DNA of 64,000 nucleotides from Ottelia alismoides. Taxonomy: Eukaryota; Streptophyta; Magnoliopsida; Alismatales; Hydrocharitaceae. The stretch lies in the NCBI GenBank assembly GCA_037367405.1, contig JAZKJV010000684.1, forward strand, positions 558,001-622,000, in the 5' to 3' direction. Under the pieces are notes generated by a model that was not told where the DNA came from, made no database searches, and worked only from the letters and a program-made list of their open reading frames with translations. The position numbers were made by a program, and so were the translations under genes. The stretch's first letter is position 1. Every line of letters begins with the position of its first letter. Shown in pieces: positions 9,029-20,721 of this stretch.

Positions 9029-11753
9029 CAAAGCATGTTTTCACTGCCTTGTATATATTTTTAAAAATGAAATAAAAATAAAAATAAAAAATAGAATAAA
9101 AACAAAATAAAATTCTCTCTCACTTGTACATAATACATGTATATATATCTTCTTCCCTATTTATTATATACATGTAAATAAATAATAAAAATAAAACAGA
9201 AAATATTTTTATAATCTGAATATTATGTTGTAAATAAATAAATTATAAAATTGGGGTATTTTTATAAAAATAATAAAATAAAAATAATTGTACAAAATAC
9301 GTAGGTATTTTATACTTGTATATAATACATTATATTGTATATACCATAATTTATTTTTTATATAAGTAAATAAAAATCACTTAAAAATAATTTGAAAAAT
9401 AAAAAATATTTTTCATTTTAAACACTTTTTATTTTAAAATCATTTACTATTTTTAATTGTTTTTATGAATATTTTTGTACATCCTATTTTCTGATTGGTC
9501 CAAGAGGATTGTTGACTGCGGTCAACTACCCCTTCCGGACTCCCCCTCGTGCAGATTCGGTTTTTGCGCACTTTTCACCACATTATCTAGACCCGATCCG
9601 ACCATCATCCACTTCGTTTTGAGGCTCCGATTATCGAGGGAAGATCCATGATCTCCACCCGTTGATTCCTTTAGGGATCCACCCCTCGATTCACGTGCTC
9701 TGATCCGATTCTTCCGACTACTTGGGACACTCTATAAAGTCTTCATTTGCTTCCCATGCTCTTTAGCTCATGCTGCACCCATTTCTGATACCCTAGATAC
9801 CTTCGCCTCAGTGACAGTAGTCGGAGGCCACTCTTGGAGCTTGGAGAGGTGCTGTGTAGCCGACGCTCACCCATCGTGGCCGGAGAACCGCCGCGAGGAG
9901 CCTCCTTCGCTAGCCGCAGCGTGGTAGAGGACACAACCCCGCCGTCCAACTCCCCTGGAGCTCAGGATCACATTAGGACCTTCAGGTTTGCATTGCATGT
10001 CCTGTGGAGCCGTGAGAAGCTCTACCGTCTTCCCAGCTGCTCGACGGAGCTACCTTAGTCCCCCTGCTCCACCGTTCTGACCATCCGACCGTGTGACGGG
10101 AAATCATAGCCCACGAATCGATGCGGAGCGCCTCCCCGGAGGTGCTCGGCCCATTGATAGTCCGATCGACCGGACGGATTCGCCCAGATCATCGATCGAA
10201 GTCCACCAGAGCCCTGTACGTCCACCATCGTCCGTTGCCGTTGGATGCTGAGCAACCTTCCAGATCTCATCTGAGCCATCTAGTGGAGCAGCTTTTTGAC
10301 CGTTAATCTGACACCGTCTAACAGATCTGCGCCACACATAGGGAACATTCCCTGACCATAAGATCAACCGTTGCAGAGGAGCAGAGCCGCACGATCACGT
10401 CCTGCCAACAGCTGACACCTGTCACCCACGCGCTTCTCACGTGCAGCCCATGGGTATATTGCACTTTCTTTCTCGCATTTCTTTTAGTTTATATTTTAGT
10501 CTGTAAAATAAAAATACAGTTGGACCATTTTGCATTCCAGTATCTATAATTTTTCATAGTTGCACTTTAGTCGCCTTTGAGGGCCCACGTGCTTCGTCAC
10601 GTGTTTATATGGGTTATTTATACTATGTTCCCTGAACTTCTTTCCTGTTATTGATTGAAGTTTTATTTTCTATATTTGCAAATATGCCCCTGTGAATGCC
10701 GTTTTACGACATGTGCCGATTTTGATGGAAAAATTGCAGAGTTGACCCTAGATTTTTCTCGTGTGTTATTGTTTGGTTTCAAGACTTATTTCATGTGCAT
10801 TTCGGTCTCTGTGAGCTATGTGTCTTATTTTGAATCAAATAAATATCAAAAGTACTCCAAAAATTCTAAAAATTTTACATGTAGCACCTGCTACCGTGTA
10901 GCATTTTTAGTAATTTTTGCTGCTAATTTTGATCTTATTTGATATTTTCTAAAATTCAAAAACCTTAAAAAGTGCCTCTCTTTACTTTGAAAAATCCATT
11001 AAAAGTATAAATATGTCTTGAAAAATTCCAAAAAAAATCTTAGGTGTTTTTTTGTTGTATTTTAACATCTACGTGATTTTGGTTCTGTTTCAGTTTATAA
11101 AACCCCTAAAAATTAAAAAAGATTAAAAATCTCAAGAAAATCATTAAAATTTCATAAAAAATCAAATAAATGCGTTTCCTTTTTCTGCAGGTAGTGTTTA
11201 TTTTGTAGTTTCACATAGAATTATTGTTAGATTTGATAGGCATTTTAGATAATTTTAATTTACCATTACATCCCAGGTGTACATTGCTTACTGTTTTGAC
11301 CTTCTTGTATTTTTAGAAAATTAATTAAAAAACAGAAAAACCCCATAAAATTCACAAAAACATTTGAATATTTTAAAAACATAAAAATATCTTTGTTCTG
11401 AATTTTTGAGCATTTTTGGACCCTTAAATAATTATTTGTGTGTGCTTTCTTCATCTTTTCTCTACTTTTCTTATTAATCAAAAGCACGAAAATTTTAAAA
11501 AATTAAAAACCACAAAAATTTTCTTCATCTTTTTGATTACCTGACTACTTCATAGATTTATCATTCCGTGCTCCTTGTGTTTGACCATGGTAGCTATACT
11601 AGGTAAAATAATTAGCAGGACCGTCTGCCTTGTTTTTATTGTTGATCGATCTTGTTGGCGGTCTCTCATTTTTCTTGTTGAGTCCGGTTCGAGTGATTGA
11701 GGTTGCAACGACCTTTGATATCACTTAACCTTAGTTGCTCAGACCGCTCACCA
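9029..11753 (+). repeat. 5' LTR of the Athila element, 5'-truncated and internally deleted
   Basis: It matches the 3' LTR from about 53546 onward, sharing CATGTTTTCACTGCC near its start and TTAACCTTAGTTGCTC near its end, but lacks the first ~335 bp of that LTR. It also lacks about 305 bp present at roughly 54494-54796 of the 3' LTR; the deletion point is at about 9986 with a TCAG microhomology. A TATA box lies at 9733-9739. The end CACCA at 11749-11753 corresponds to CATCA of the 3' LTR. Confidence 0.85.
9733..9739 (+). promoter_or_regulatory. TATA box, Athila 5' LTR
   Basis: TATAAAG in the context GGGACACTC-TATAAAG-TCTTC, conserved at 54240-54246 in the 3' LTR. Confidence 0.55.
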
Positions 11754-11756
11754 GAA

Positions 11757-11774
11757 TGGTGCTGTTGTCGGGGA
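11757..11774 (+). other. Primer binding site, tRNA-Asp type
   Basis: TGGTGCTGTTGTCGGGGA differs from the canonical plant Asp-tRNA primer site at three positions, all C-to-T. It lies 3 bases after the LTR end. Asp primer sites are known for Athila and related plant gypsy lineages. Confidence 0.8.
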
Positions 11775-12782
11775 GCACGACTTAGTAGTCGGTTTTCATT
11801 GCTTGTTTGATTTTCTGCTTCATTTGATATATTTTTCCATAACTGTGATCTGGCATATTCTTTTGTTTCTCTTTCTTGCGAGGGCCCGACGAGCGAGGGC
11901 GGCATTCCTAGGAGTGTCGGCACACCCAAGTGAAGCGGAGGCCGCTCATTTCTTCATCGAGCAACAAGAGAGCGTAGGAGAGCGGGAGCAGAAGACTTTG
12001 CATATTTGAGTAGTTTAGACTTTTTATCATTATTATTGTAATAATACAGGGACTTGGACTGTGAACTCTGGACTTGGCTTATCGGGGTCTGTTTCACCGA
12101 GCACCGGTGTGCTCGGGGGACCTCATTACGGTTTTCGTCGGTTTTGGTTTCATCGCTTTTACTTCCTTTCTGATTCTCGAAGTTTTTGGCCCCTAGACTT
12201 AGGATTTTCATTGATTGTGATGTAATTAATTAAGGCCCAACCCTAATTATATGCCTGCATCTATAGATCGTTAACTAGACCTTATTAATTAAATCACAAG
12301 AAAAAGTTAGTTTAATTAGGCTCTAGTCCACTTGCCATGAGGAACCACATACATCACTGACAGGTACCGTTGTGACGAGCACCAAGTGGTTCCCAAGATT
12401 GGACTCCAGACTTAGTCTGATTATCTTGCTATTGTTCTTCCCGTGTAGAAATTGCTTCGTCCAAGGCTGATTTCCTCTTGCATCATATAGGTAGTTCTGA
12501 TCCTGTCTTTAAATTTATGCGCGGATCACCCTGCATGTAGAGAGATGGAGTCAGGTATGCATTTCTTACTCTGCATGCATCATCGTTTTTGATCGCGCAT
12601 CGGCTTTTTCGACTTCTCCCCCCTATTTTCGAACTTAAAATAATCAGGAGACTCGGAAAATTCATTAGGTGTTGTTTGCTTGAAAAATATCTAAAAAAGA
12701 AAAAACTGTAAAATTGGGACTGCTAAACACACCTGACCCTAAAAGACACCACATTGAAAAATTTTGTCTTGGGAGAGAAATT
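11775..12782 (+). other. Athila leader, first part
   Basis: Non-coding sequence after the primer site. No open frame carries a recognisable motif. It is cut by copia element A at 12783, whose target duplicate AAATT occupies 12778-12782, and resumes at 23373. Confidence 0.65.
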
Positions 12783-15412
12783 TGTTGGACATGCGAGCCC
12801 ACGACGAGCCATTATGCAATAAATGTTATTGCAATTCACTCCTTAAAACTGAAATAAAGAGTACATAATTTGCACAATAGGTCCCTTAGTACAATTAGGG
12901 TTATGTACCATGGCCATCTTAATGATCATACAGCTGTTGATTCAATTATTGAATCATAGATGCTGGTGCTTAGATGAATATCTAATGAGTTAGATTGAGG
13001 ACTCATCGAGCACCGTCAAATGATCGTTAAGAGATGATCTCCAGCCTGAGTAGGAGATGGCAATCCTTATCTTTAAAGGCTGATATCTGACCGACCTCTT
13101 GATGCAGGTCCTCTGCATAGGAATAGAGATTCGGAGGTGTCAGATTAGTTAGGTCAAAGAGTTGACTTAACGAGATCGAGATAACCGAAGTCCTATATAG
13201 GCACGCATCCTCTGACCGGAGACAGATGTGTTACTATATGTCTGAGTATGTACATTTGGCAGACCAATAGGTTGATGACCTAATCAAGGTCTATACACCG
13301 ACGCGCTGGTGTGCATGTAAGAGTATATGAGTAATACGATCTCTCAAAGGGAACATACAGGTTCATTCACTGAACCGGAAGACATGAGCTCACTCATGAG
13401 ATATTGGGAAGAATCAAATTCTGTGCGCACGGTCGTCTCGCGTTGGAAGCTTGACTGAATTTGTTGGTTTGATATATACTTTTGGAAAGTATATGATCGA
13501 GACCTAGGTATGATATATGCTTTTGGAAAGTATATGATCGATACCGACTCCCAATGATCGAATGAGAAACTTACTGATAAAACCATGAAGTAGACAGTGT
13601 AAAGATGATCTAATACTTCGGGTTTACTCTGAGTCTTCCAGTATGCAGGATGTACAGGTATTGGGAATACCTGAGGGTGATGTGATCATAAACGATTGTA
13701 TAACCATGACGCTTCCATTCCTAGGGAGTGATGAAACGGGTCTGGATTTTAGTGACTCCTCTCAGTAGAGAAGTAACCTAATCTTAGTCCAAATATTGGA
13801 CATTGATCTGAATGTGATTCAGATCCAATGAGAATATTAGATTTACGGTCTTGATTTAATCAAGCATCTATGGGAGGCCCGGGATCTGGATTTGAGATGT
13901 GATCTCAATATCCAAGTCACTATACGTGGAACAATACAATCGCCCTGTCCTTATCTCCAAGTATCTGCGGAGAAAGCGCATTATCCTTGAAGGAGTTCAT
14001 GGATAATTCTATTGTTTATATATATATATATATATCCGAGCATTGAGAAAATGGATAATTAAATGTGATTTAATTATCATGAGTAATATGAATTTGATTC
14101 ATATTATATAAAGAGTTGTCTTAGATAATTAAATATGATTTGATTATCAAAGATGTAAATAATGTGAATATGATTCATGTTATTTGAGAACAAGAGAATA
14201 GAGATCCAAGATGATTAAATGTGATTTAATTATCATGGATATGAATAATGTGGATAGCAATATCCGTATTAGTCATATATATTATAAATGTGATTTATAA
14301 TATATAAGAGAGAGCTATTTGTAATTTACATTTGTTAATTAAATGTTAATGTGAATTGGATTCACATTAGACATTGAATTGAAAATGTAATTTACATTTT
14401 GTTTTGGGTTGTGAATGTGATTCACAAATTTCCAATGGCATGATTGAAATGTTCACAAAATAAATTGGATTTATTTTTTGTGAAATAATTTGCAACAAAA
14501 GTTGTTGCAAATATTGGAGAGAATCATGAGATAATGTAATCTCATGTAATAGGAAAAAGGAAGCTCCCTTCCTAATGAGGATAGGGGACGTCCAAAATTC
14601 CATAAGGAATGTGGTGGCCGTCCACCCTCCTTATGGAAGGAGGCTTGCCTCCTTTCCTATTTCTCTAATGGATATTGATTTAATATAAAATCAAATTATA
14701 TTTATTGTATATTTGATTTTTTATTAAATTAATTGTTGTTGTGTTTTTAGCAACAAATCATGACCACTGAAAGAAACACAAATTAATGTAGACCATTGGA
14801 TTTGTGTTGACACATGGATTGAGATCCATGGATCCCAAAATCCTATAAAAGGAGAGGCACCCCATTGCTCTTCTTTACACGTAAGTGAGACAACAAGTCT
14901 CTCTCTCTGTTTTTTCTCTTTCTCTCCCTCTCATGGCCGTCCACCATGGATGCTATGGAGAGGTTCTCCATCGCTGCAGCATCGTCGTTATGCTGCCCGA
15001 TCGTCTGCTCGTGGATCTCCGTCTCCTTTGGTGCGCCTCGCTCGTGAAGAAGACGACGGATCTCGTGTATCGAGATCAGGAGAGTCGCCGCTTGGATCAT
15101 CAACATGGATTGCGAGAAGCACGCGGTTCATCCCCGCGCTCGCAAGCGTCTCCTCCGTCGGATCGGACTTGAGACAGGAGGTCTCTTCGTTTAGAGACTC
15201 GATCGCAACCACGCTTCAAGAGGTAACCCTAATAGTTGTTTGTGGTTTACACGAAACGATCCGAGAAGTGTTCTTGGATCATGTGGTTTCGTCACATGAA
15301 AATTTTTAAATTCCGCTGCATCGAGCAACTAGTCCGACTAGTCGCTCCTTGTCGTATTCGATACAACGCACACGCTTCCGTGATGCGCTTGAGGATCTAA
15401 CCATATCCTTCA
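12783..15412 (+). repeat. 5' LTR of copia A
   Basis: 2630 bp from TGTTGG to CCTTCA. It contains two ATATACTTT-type hairpins (13474-13535), a ladder of palindromes at 14054-14550, TATAAAAG at 14844-14851 and a pyrimidine-rich start region at about 14900. Compared with its partner it lacks 18 bp of a stem-loop at about 13195. Open frames in 14885-15309 are overlapping and not shared as protein between subfamilies; I treat them as non-coding. Confidence 0.92.
14844..14851 (+). promoter_or_regulatory. TATA box, copia A 5' LTR
   Basis: TATAAAAG followed by GAGAGGC. Present at the same place in all six LTRs of the family: 22797, 27823 and 35679 on plus; 40094-40101 and 48028-48035 on minus. Confidence 0.75.
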
Positions 15413-15414
15413 AG

Positions 15415-15427
15415 TGGTATCAGAGCC
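15415..15427 (+). other. Primer binding site of copia A, tRNA-iMet
   Basis: TGGTATCAGAGCC two bases after the LTR end at 15412; intact in this copy. Confidence 0.92.
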
Positions 15428-17109
15428 AGGTTGACGGTTTCGATTATGATTCGAAAAACCGAGGACGACTTGGGTTCGTTAAGGTCGCGAAAGTTTTCAT
15501 CGCATTTGATTTCGCAGATCTGTTTAGTAAATAAATTCGGCACTGTTTAAATTATTTAAACTCAAATTTAATACCTGGATTTAGTTCCCCATTAAATAAG
15601 GAAACATAGGATCTAAGTTTGCATAAATCGGATTTCGTATGCTCAAGATATGGTTGTTCTATTGAACATGTATGCACTGTTGCGGGAACTGTAGATCTGA
15701 ACGTAGTTAAAATGTTAATTACTGTTTAGACTTGCCTCGAAATGCATGAAACATCACTTGGGTTCTGTCCTAAATCAAATTAGCAATCTATAAAAATTGA
15801 TTTTGTCTAATTTGGATTTAATATGATTGAGATATGCTAATTTTAGTAAGTAGGGGTCACTGCTGAAATTACATTCCTAATCTAGAACCATGTGATTGTC
15901 AATTAGTGAAATTAATTGTTAATTTCGTGAAATAATCTTGAAAAATATTTGTGAAATATTGGAACATGATTATTTGTCTAATTGACTTGGCCCCAACCAA
16001 TTAATTGATTAAGATGTGATCTAAATCATAATTGGAAACCACAATCTTTCAAACTTGATGCTTGAATAGGAATTGGGAATTTGAGTAGCAAATTTCCTTA
16101 TAATCAAAAATGTTTTGATTTCTACTATATGGTACAATTTCGGTTGAAGAACCGATGATCATCTCAAGTACAAATTAATCAATTTGGCATTATCCTTTCC
16201 CGAGGCGGATATGGTGCCTAGTCGGAGAGCATTGGGGTTGCGTGTTGCAACGTATGTGGTCCGTCCCACTCTCGTCGGTACTGGCCATGACAGCGGGTAG
16301 GGCCGGGATAATGTCCGAGGGATTAAGATGTATTTCTCTTAATTATTAAAATACGAATTAATACGTACTTTGAGAATAATACCATATATATTCAAGTAAG
16401 ACATTCAAGTTTGATTGATTGAATTGGATTGATAATTAATTTAATATGATTAAATTGATTATGTCCAATTAAAATACTCTAATATGATTAGAGTTATTAA
16501 TTCCCTTGGAAGAATTAATTATATGAATGTGATTCATAGTAATTAATTAAATTTGAATAAGAGATGGAGGATCACACAAGTGACATCCATGGTCTCCCGT
16601 CAAGGCGAAGGGTTCCGTCGCCAGGGATTGTATGTAGGAGACGCCTGTCCGAAGTGACAGCTCCTGTATGCAAGCGCATCTGGATCGGACTCTTTGCTTC
16701 TCGAAAGAGTAAGGCCGTATACGTAGTGACCCCAATATCGGATCCTCATATTATTGGGGTGATATTGGATTGCGTATAGCGAGTACTATTCCTGTTGACG
16801 GTTGGTTCAATTAACGACGGGTCAACATCGCCTTAGGGGTAGTGGGCCCGGGTGTTAAGACCGAATTGGGAATGCAAGTTGGACTTGCAAGGCGGAATGT
16901 GTTCCTGCTTCTTTTTATCCGAGTTGCAGATTCTCATATTATTGGGATGTAACAAAGATAAGGAAGGAGATCCCAGATCTTGTTGAGATATAATGGTAAG
17001 TATATCTCTTACATTGAAAGCGATTAAGGGAATGAACTTTCAGTGTTGACAAGACAAGACAACTTTGATATAAAAATTCCTAAATCAAAGTAAAATATAT
17101 ATATATATA
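15428..17109 (+). other. Long leader of copia A with two conserved GC-rich blocks
   Basis: 1.7 kb without recognisable coding. Block 1 (about 16191-16310, with CCCGAGGCGGAT, GTGGTCCGTCCCACTCTCGT and GGTACTGGCCATGACA) and block 2 (about 16561-16785) are kept nearly unchanged in elements B and C, while the surrounding AT-rich sequence and the pol genes have drifted. Block 2 holds an open frame of 71 codons here, but its changes between copies are mostly amino-acid changing, so I do not call it a gene. A cis role in packaging or dimerisation is an inference. Confidence 0.65.
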
Positions 17110-20100
17110 TATGCAATTTTCTTATTTCAGATAATCCTTCATTAAAATCCACTCAATGTTATACTTAATAATAACCAGTAAAATATCATGGATTGGACTC
17201 ATGATCCAGTTATTGTACTTGCAGTTGAACACATAATGTATGTGGTTGCAATGTGCAAGTTTCCTCATAATAATGAGGAATGACAATTAAATAGATAATA
17301 GGACTACTACCCTAGGGTTTGTATGTCTCTATAGTCTTGATCTCATCGGATGTACTTTGGAAGTAACATGTTGATGATGATCGAAATTGTCAAATAATCC
17401 TTATAAAGACTTAAGAAGATATTCTGGCATACATATGTGCTCTTGACATTATCATGAATGACATGGTTCACTGCATCATGTAGAATGGTAGCTCTATAAG
17501 AGATGATGTATTCAAATTGTTTGAGTACCTACCTGAACCTATGTTTTAAGAGTTTAGATGGATGTAGATGATGAGTGTCATCATTCTACTATCTATACTC
17601 TGGTCATTCATGAAGCTTCATTATATTCATATTATATGAATTTAATGAAGCATGTATAAATGTTGAAATGCTCTTACATAAGAGATCCTTAGTCTTAAGC
17701 AATGGTTGCTTATAGATAAAGGGAGCGCAATGGAAGCATGGGTTGGACCCGACTAAGAAGTATGGTCAAAAGAGTTGACTGTACATCTATGACTTCCATT
17801 TGTCATCCGAAGAGTTGGATGAATGCCAGTACTGCAATAAGTTGATGTGTTGATAGTATGACTATCAAGTCTATCTAGAATCCTTAGAGAAGGACTCGGA
17901 TGGAGCATCAAAATAATCTACATATAATCATTGAAATTGACTTACTTATTTGATAAGACAAAGTCTAATAATTGTATCTCAATCTTCTAATGACACTTGC
18001 AATTGGTTGCATGTGCATTGGAATATTAGAAATCTGATCTTAAGGTTTAATGGTCATCTAAGTTGGAATTGATGCAATTGTTGCAACAATTTCCACCTGA
18101 TGAATATGCTTCATATTTTCAGTGGGAGTCCTTAATCTTAGAGAATGTCTCTATGACCTAGATATTAGATTACACTCATTATTTATTTCCAAATGTTGGA
18201 AATAAACATGAAGTCTGTGATAAATCTATCATAAAGAGTTATGATGGAGATATTTCAGATAAGTGATCTAAAATCTTATGCTCTACTAAATTAGAAAATT
18301 AATGAATGGTTCATTAAGATTTCTAATGCTGAAAAATAAACCACTAAAGATCAATAGGAGGATGAAGATCATTTGATAATGATCTAGCATCATGTTTTGG
18401 ACATATGTCTGTTGATGTGATCAATAGACTAATAAGAGATGAAACTTTAGATTGTCTAAAGGTTCAAATCTTACATACTTGTAAATATTGTATTCAAAAG
18501 TAGATATGTTCAATACACCCTCCCTAGAGAAAGGTGTAAGATGCCAAGGTATTCAGGATCTCATGCATATTGATGTATGTAGATCATCTATATCATAGTA
18601 AACATTATGGATATGTGATATCTGTTGATGATTATGTATGATATGAGATTTCTTCTCTTCACCTAAGAAACCTTTGAAATGTTCAAAGATTTTATTATTT
18701 TTGGTTTAAAAACCAAAGTTTGAAGGAAGATAAAATGAATTTGATCTAATCTAGGTAGCAAGTACCTACTAGATAAATTCAAAGAATACCTTATAGAGAT
18801 ATGAATATCACTTCTATCTCAATCCTCCTAACACTCCTTAACTCAATAGAGTTATAGGTAGATACAATTGGATCATGTGTGACATGATCTTATCAATGAT
18901 GAATTTTAGCATAATTATCCCTTAGTTTCCAGGTATATATGTGTAGAAGAGACTACAATATATATGCTTAATATGATTCCATGCATGCAAGCTGGAATCT
19001 AGCACTTGAGAGTGCTACTTCATTAGAAAAATAAAGGATGGTATTGGATACCTACTTTATGACCTTGAGATTCTTAAAATATCTCATCTCTGAGAATTTG
19101 ATTCTTAGAGGTTGAGACTCTTGAGAATCAAGATAAAAATGAAGTGTAGGAACTCATTTAATCTTGAGAAGATAATGAGGCTCCTGAAATTGGAAACTAA
19201 GAGGACAATGAAAAATGAAACACTAATACCTCTTCAAATGAGTTTGAGGATGGATTCCATGTGTCAGAGAAATCTGACAATGATTGAACTTCATGTGATG
19301 AAGCTTCTGAAGATCATAGCATGGATAGATGGATGTTAGCAATAAAAGTCTAATGTAGACTTCATATGCAAGTGTTGTATATGGACCCTCGTGGATCCAC
19401 CTATATGGGTAAAACCTGTAAAGGTGTAAATGGATCTTCAAGAGAAAGGGAACCTGATGAGAAGGTAGAGACCTTCAAAGCACGGTTTGTAGCCATGAGC
19501 TACACACTGGAAGAGAAGACATTGCTTGCAATGAGACTTGCTCTTCGGTGACCATGCTTAAAACCATCAGAATATTGCTAACCTTAGCTACACAACTTGA
19601 CTATTGCATCTTCAAGATGTAAGTCAATATTGCATTCCTCTATGAATACCTCTCTGAGGATATTCACATGAAGTAGCCCCAGGGCTTCATGGTTGAGGAA
19701 AGCAAGGTGTAGAAGCTAAGGAATCCATCTATGGACTCAAAGAAGTTTCTTGAAGTTGGATCATAAGATTTGATGAAATTATAAATGTTATGATTTCAGA
19801 TAGAATCTGGATGAGCCATGTGAAGCTTAGTGGGAGTGCCTTTGTGTTCATCATGCTAAATGTAGATAATATCCTAATCATTTAGAATGATATAAGGATG
19901 ATAATAAGTGTTTTATAGACTGGCTATTCCATATCTTGAAATATGTTTTCAAAGATACCTCTTAGATCTTAGTTCTGAAGTTGTTCAGAGGCCAAGAGAA
20001 GAGGATAATTGGACTGTCACATTTGTAGTACACCTTGGACATATTCTATTCATAGAAATTCCAAGAAAGGCTTCTAACCCTTAAGATATGGTACTGACAT

Positions 20101-20560
20101 ATCTTAAGGGATAGCACCTCAAAGAGTTGAGGAAGTAAATGCTACAACTACTTGCACTTGTGCATTAGTTACGAGAAGCTGAGTGTATGCTAGAGTGTAC
20201 AAATACCAGATGTCTGTCATGCAGTGGGAGTAGTAAACTGTTACTAATCCTATTGTAGAGATAAAACACTTGATTGCAGTAATAACAAAATCTTCATAGA
20301 TGAGGAGATTTTTGAGATAGTGATCTCAAAGTCTTATCTTCAAAAAGTTTAAGACCTTGTAGGTAGTGATCTATAAGGGTCTTAACCCTAGATACCTTTG
20401 GAGATAGAGATCTTCATGAATGAGGGTATTCTTATAAGGATTATGGAAATACTGGTTATAACAATTATTAAGCTATAGTGTCAAGAACACTATAATAGCT
20501 TTAACAAGGTTGAGTATTGGTTGCATGAGATGCAACAATCGCATTAGATGCGAACACTGT
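17110..20560 (+). pseudogene. Decayed gag-pol of copia A
   Basis: gag begins near 17110: the stretch around ILNNNQ and HGLD-like words matches copia gag starts, and a broken zinc-knuckle-like patch is near 17790. The GAG-pre-integrase domain at 18381-18530 reads FGHMSVDVINRLIRDETLDC with a C-x2-C pair. Integrase at 18541-19060 has IDVC and SVDDYV, then TGA (18639-18641). RT starts near 19428 with KWIFK and DEKVETFKARFVAMSYT. It has TAA (19620-19622) where motif A (MDVK) should be, AFLYEYLSEDIHMK followed by TAG (19674-19676), SIYGLK, and NVDN (19859-19870) in place of YVDD. RNase H remnants run to about 20560. No part can encode a working enzyme. Confidence 0.85.
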
Positions 20561-20703
20561 TACTAGGGGTATGTAAGTGCCGTAAAAGGACTTGGCATAG
20601 TCTCGCGGGAACAGAGTGACTGATCAGCTTACCTAGCTATTTTCTAAATAGCCTATGATTGTCAGATGAGTGTGGGTTTAAATGATTAGCCCATCAATGG
20701 CAC

Positions 20704-20721
20704 TTTGGGCTAGTGGGAGAT
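20704..20721 (+). other. Polypurine tract of copia A
   Basis: TTTGGGCTAGTGGGAGAT directly precedes the 3' LTR. The same tract precedes the 3' LTR in B, and in C on the other strand. Confidence 0.88.

Noticed and set aside
10055..10367. Open frames in the GC-rich middle of the Athila LTR, plus and minus
   Set aside because: No motif, and the equivalent frames in the 3' LTR (54665-55145) differ in start, end and frame.
13344..13586. Minus-strand frames of 80-141 codons repeated at 13344, 21301, 26382 and 34238
   Set aside because: These are shadows of conserved LTR sequence on the non-transcribed strand; they recur only because the LTR recurs.
14010..14550. Regular palindromes as a CRISPR-like array
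   Set aside because: Arms differ from unit to unit, there are no constant repeats or unique spacers, and the sequence is a plant LTR.
14885..15309. Overlapping frames of 95-119 codons in the copia LTR, up to 135 codons in the 3' LTR at 22720-23127
   Set aside because: They lie in the GC-rich transcribed part of the LTR, overlap in different frames and are not shared with B or C as protein.
15415..15427. TGGTATCAGAGCC as part of a tRNA gene
   Set aside because: It is the complement of a tRNA 3' end next to an LTR, and no cloverleaf surrounds it. It is a primer binding site.
16564..16779. 71-codon frame in the leader of copia A, also open in B (29527-29742)
   Set aside because: B has no ATG, C is broken, and most base differences between A and B change the amino acid. 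Conservation is at the nucleotide level, not as a protein.
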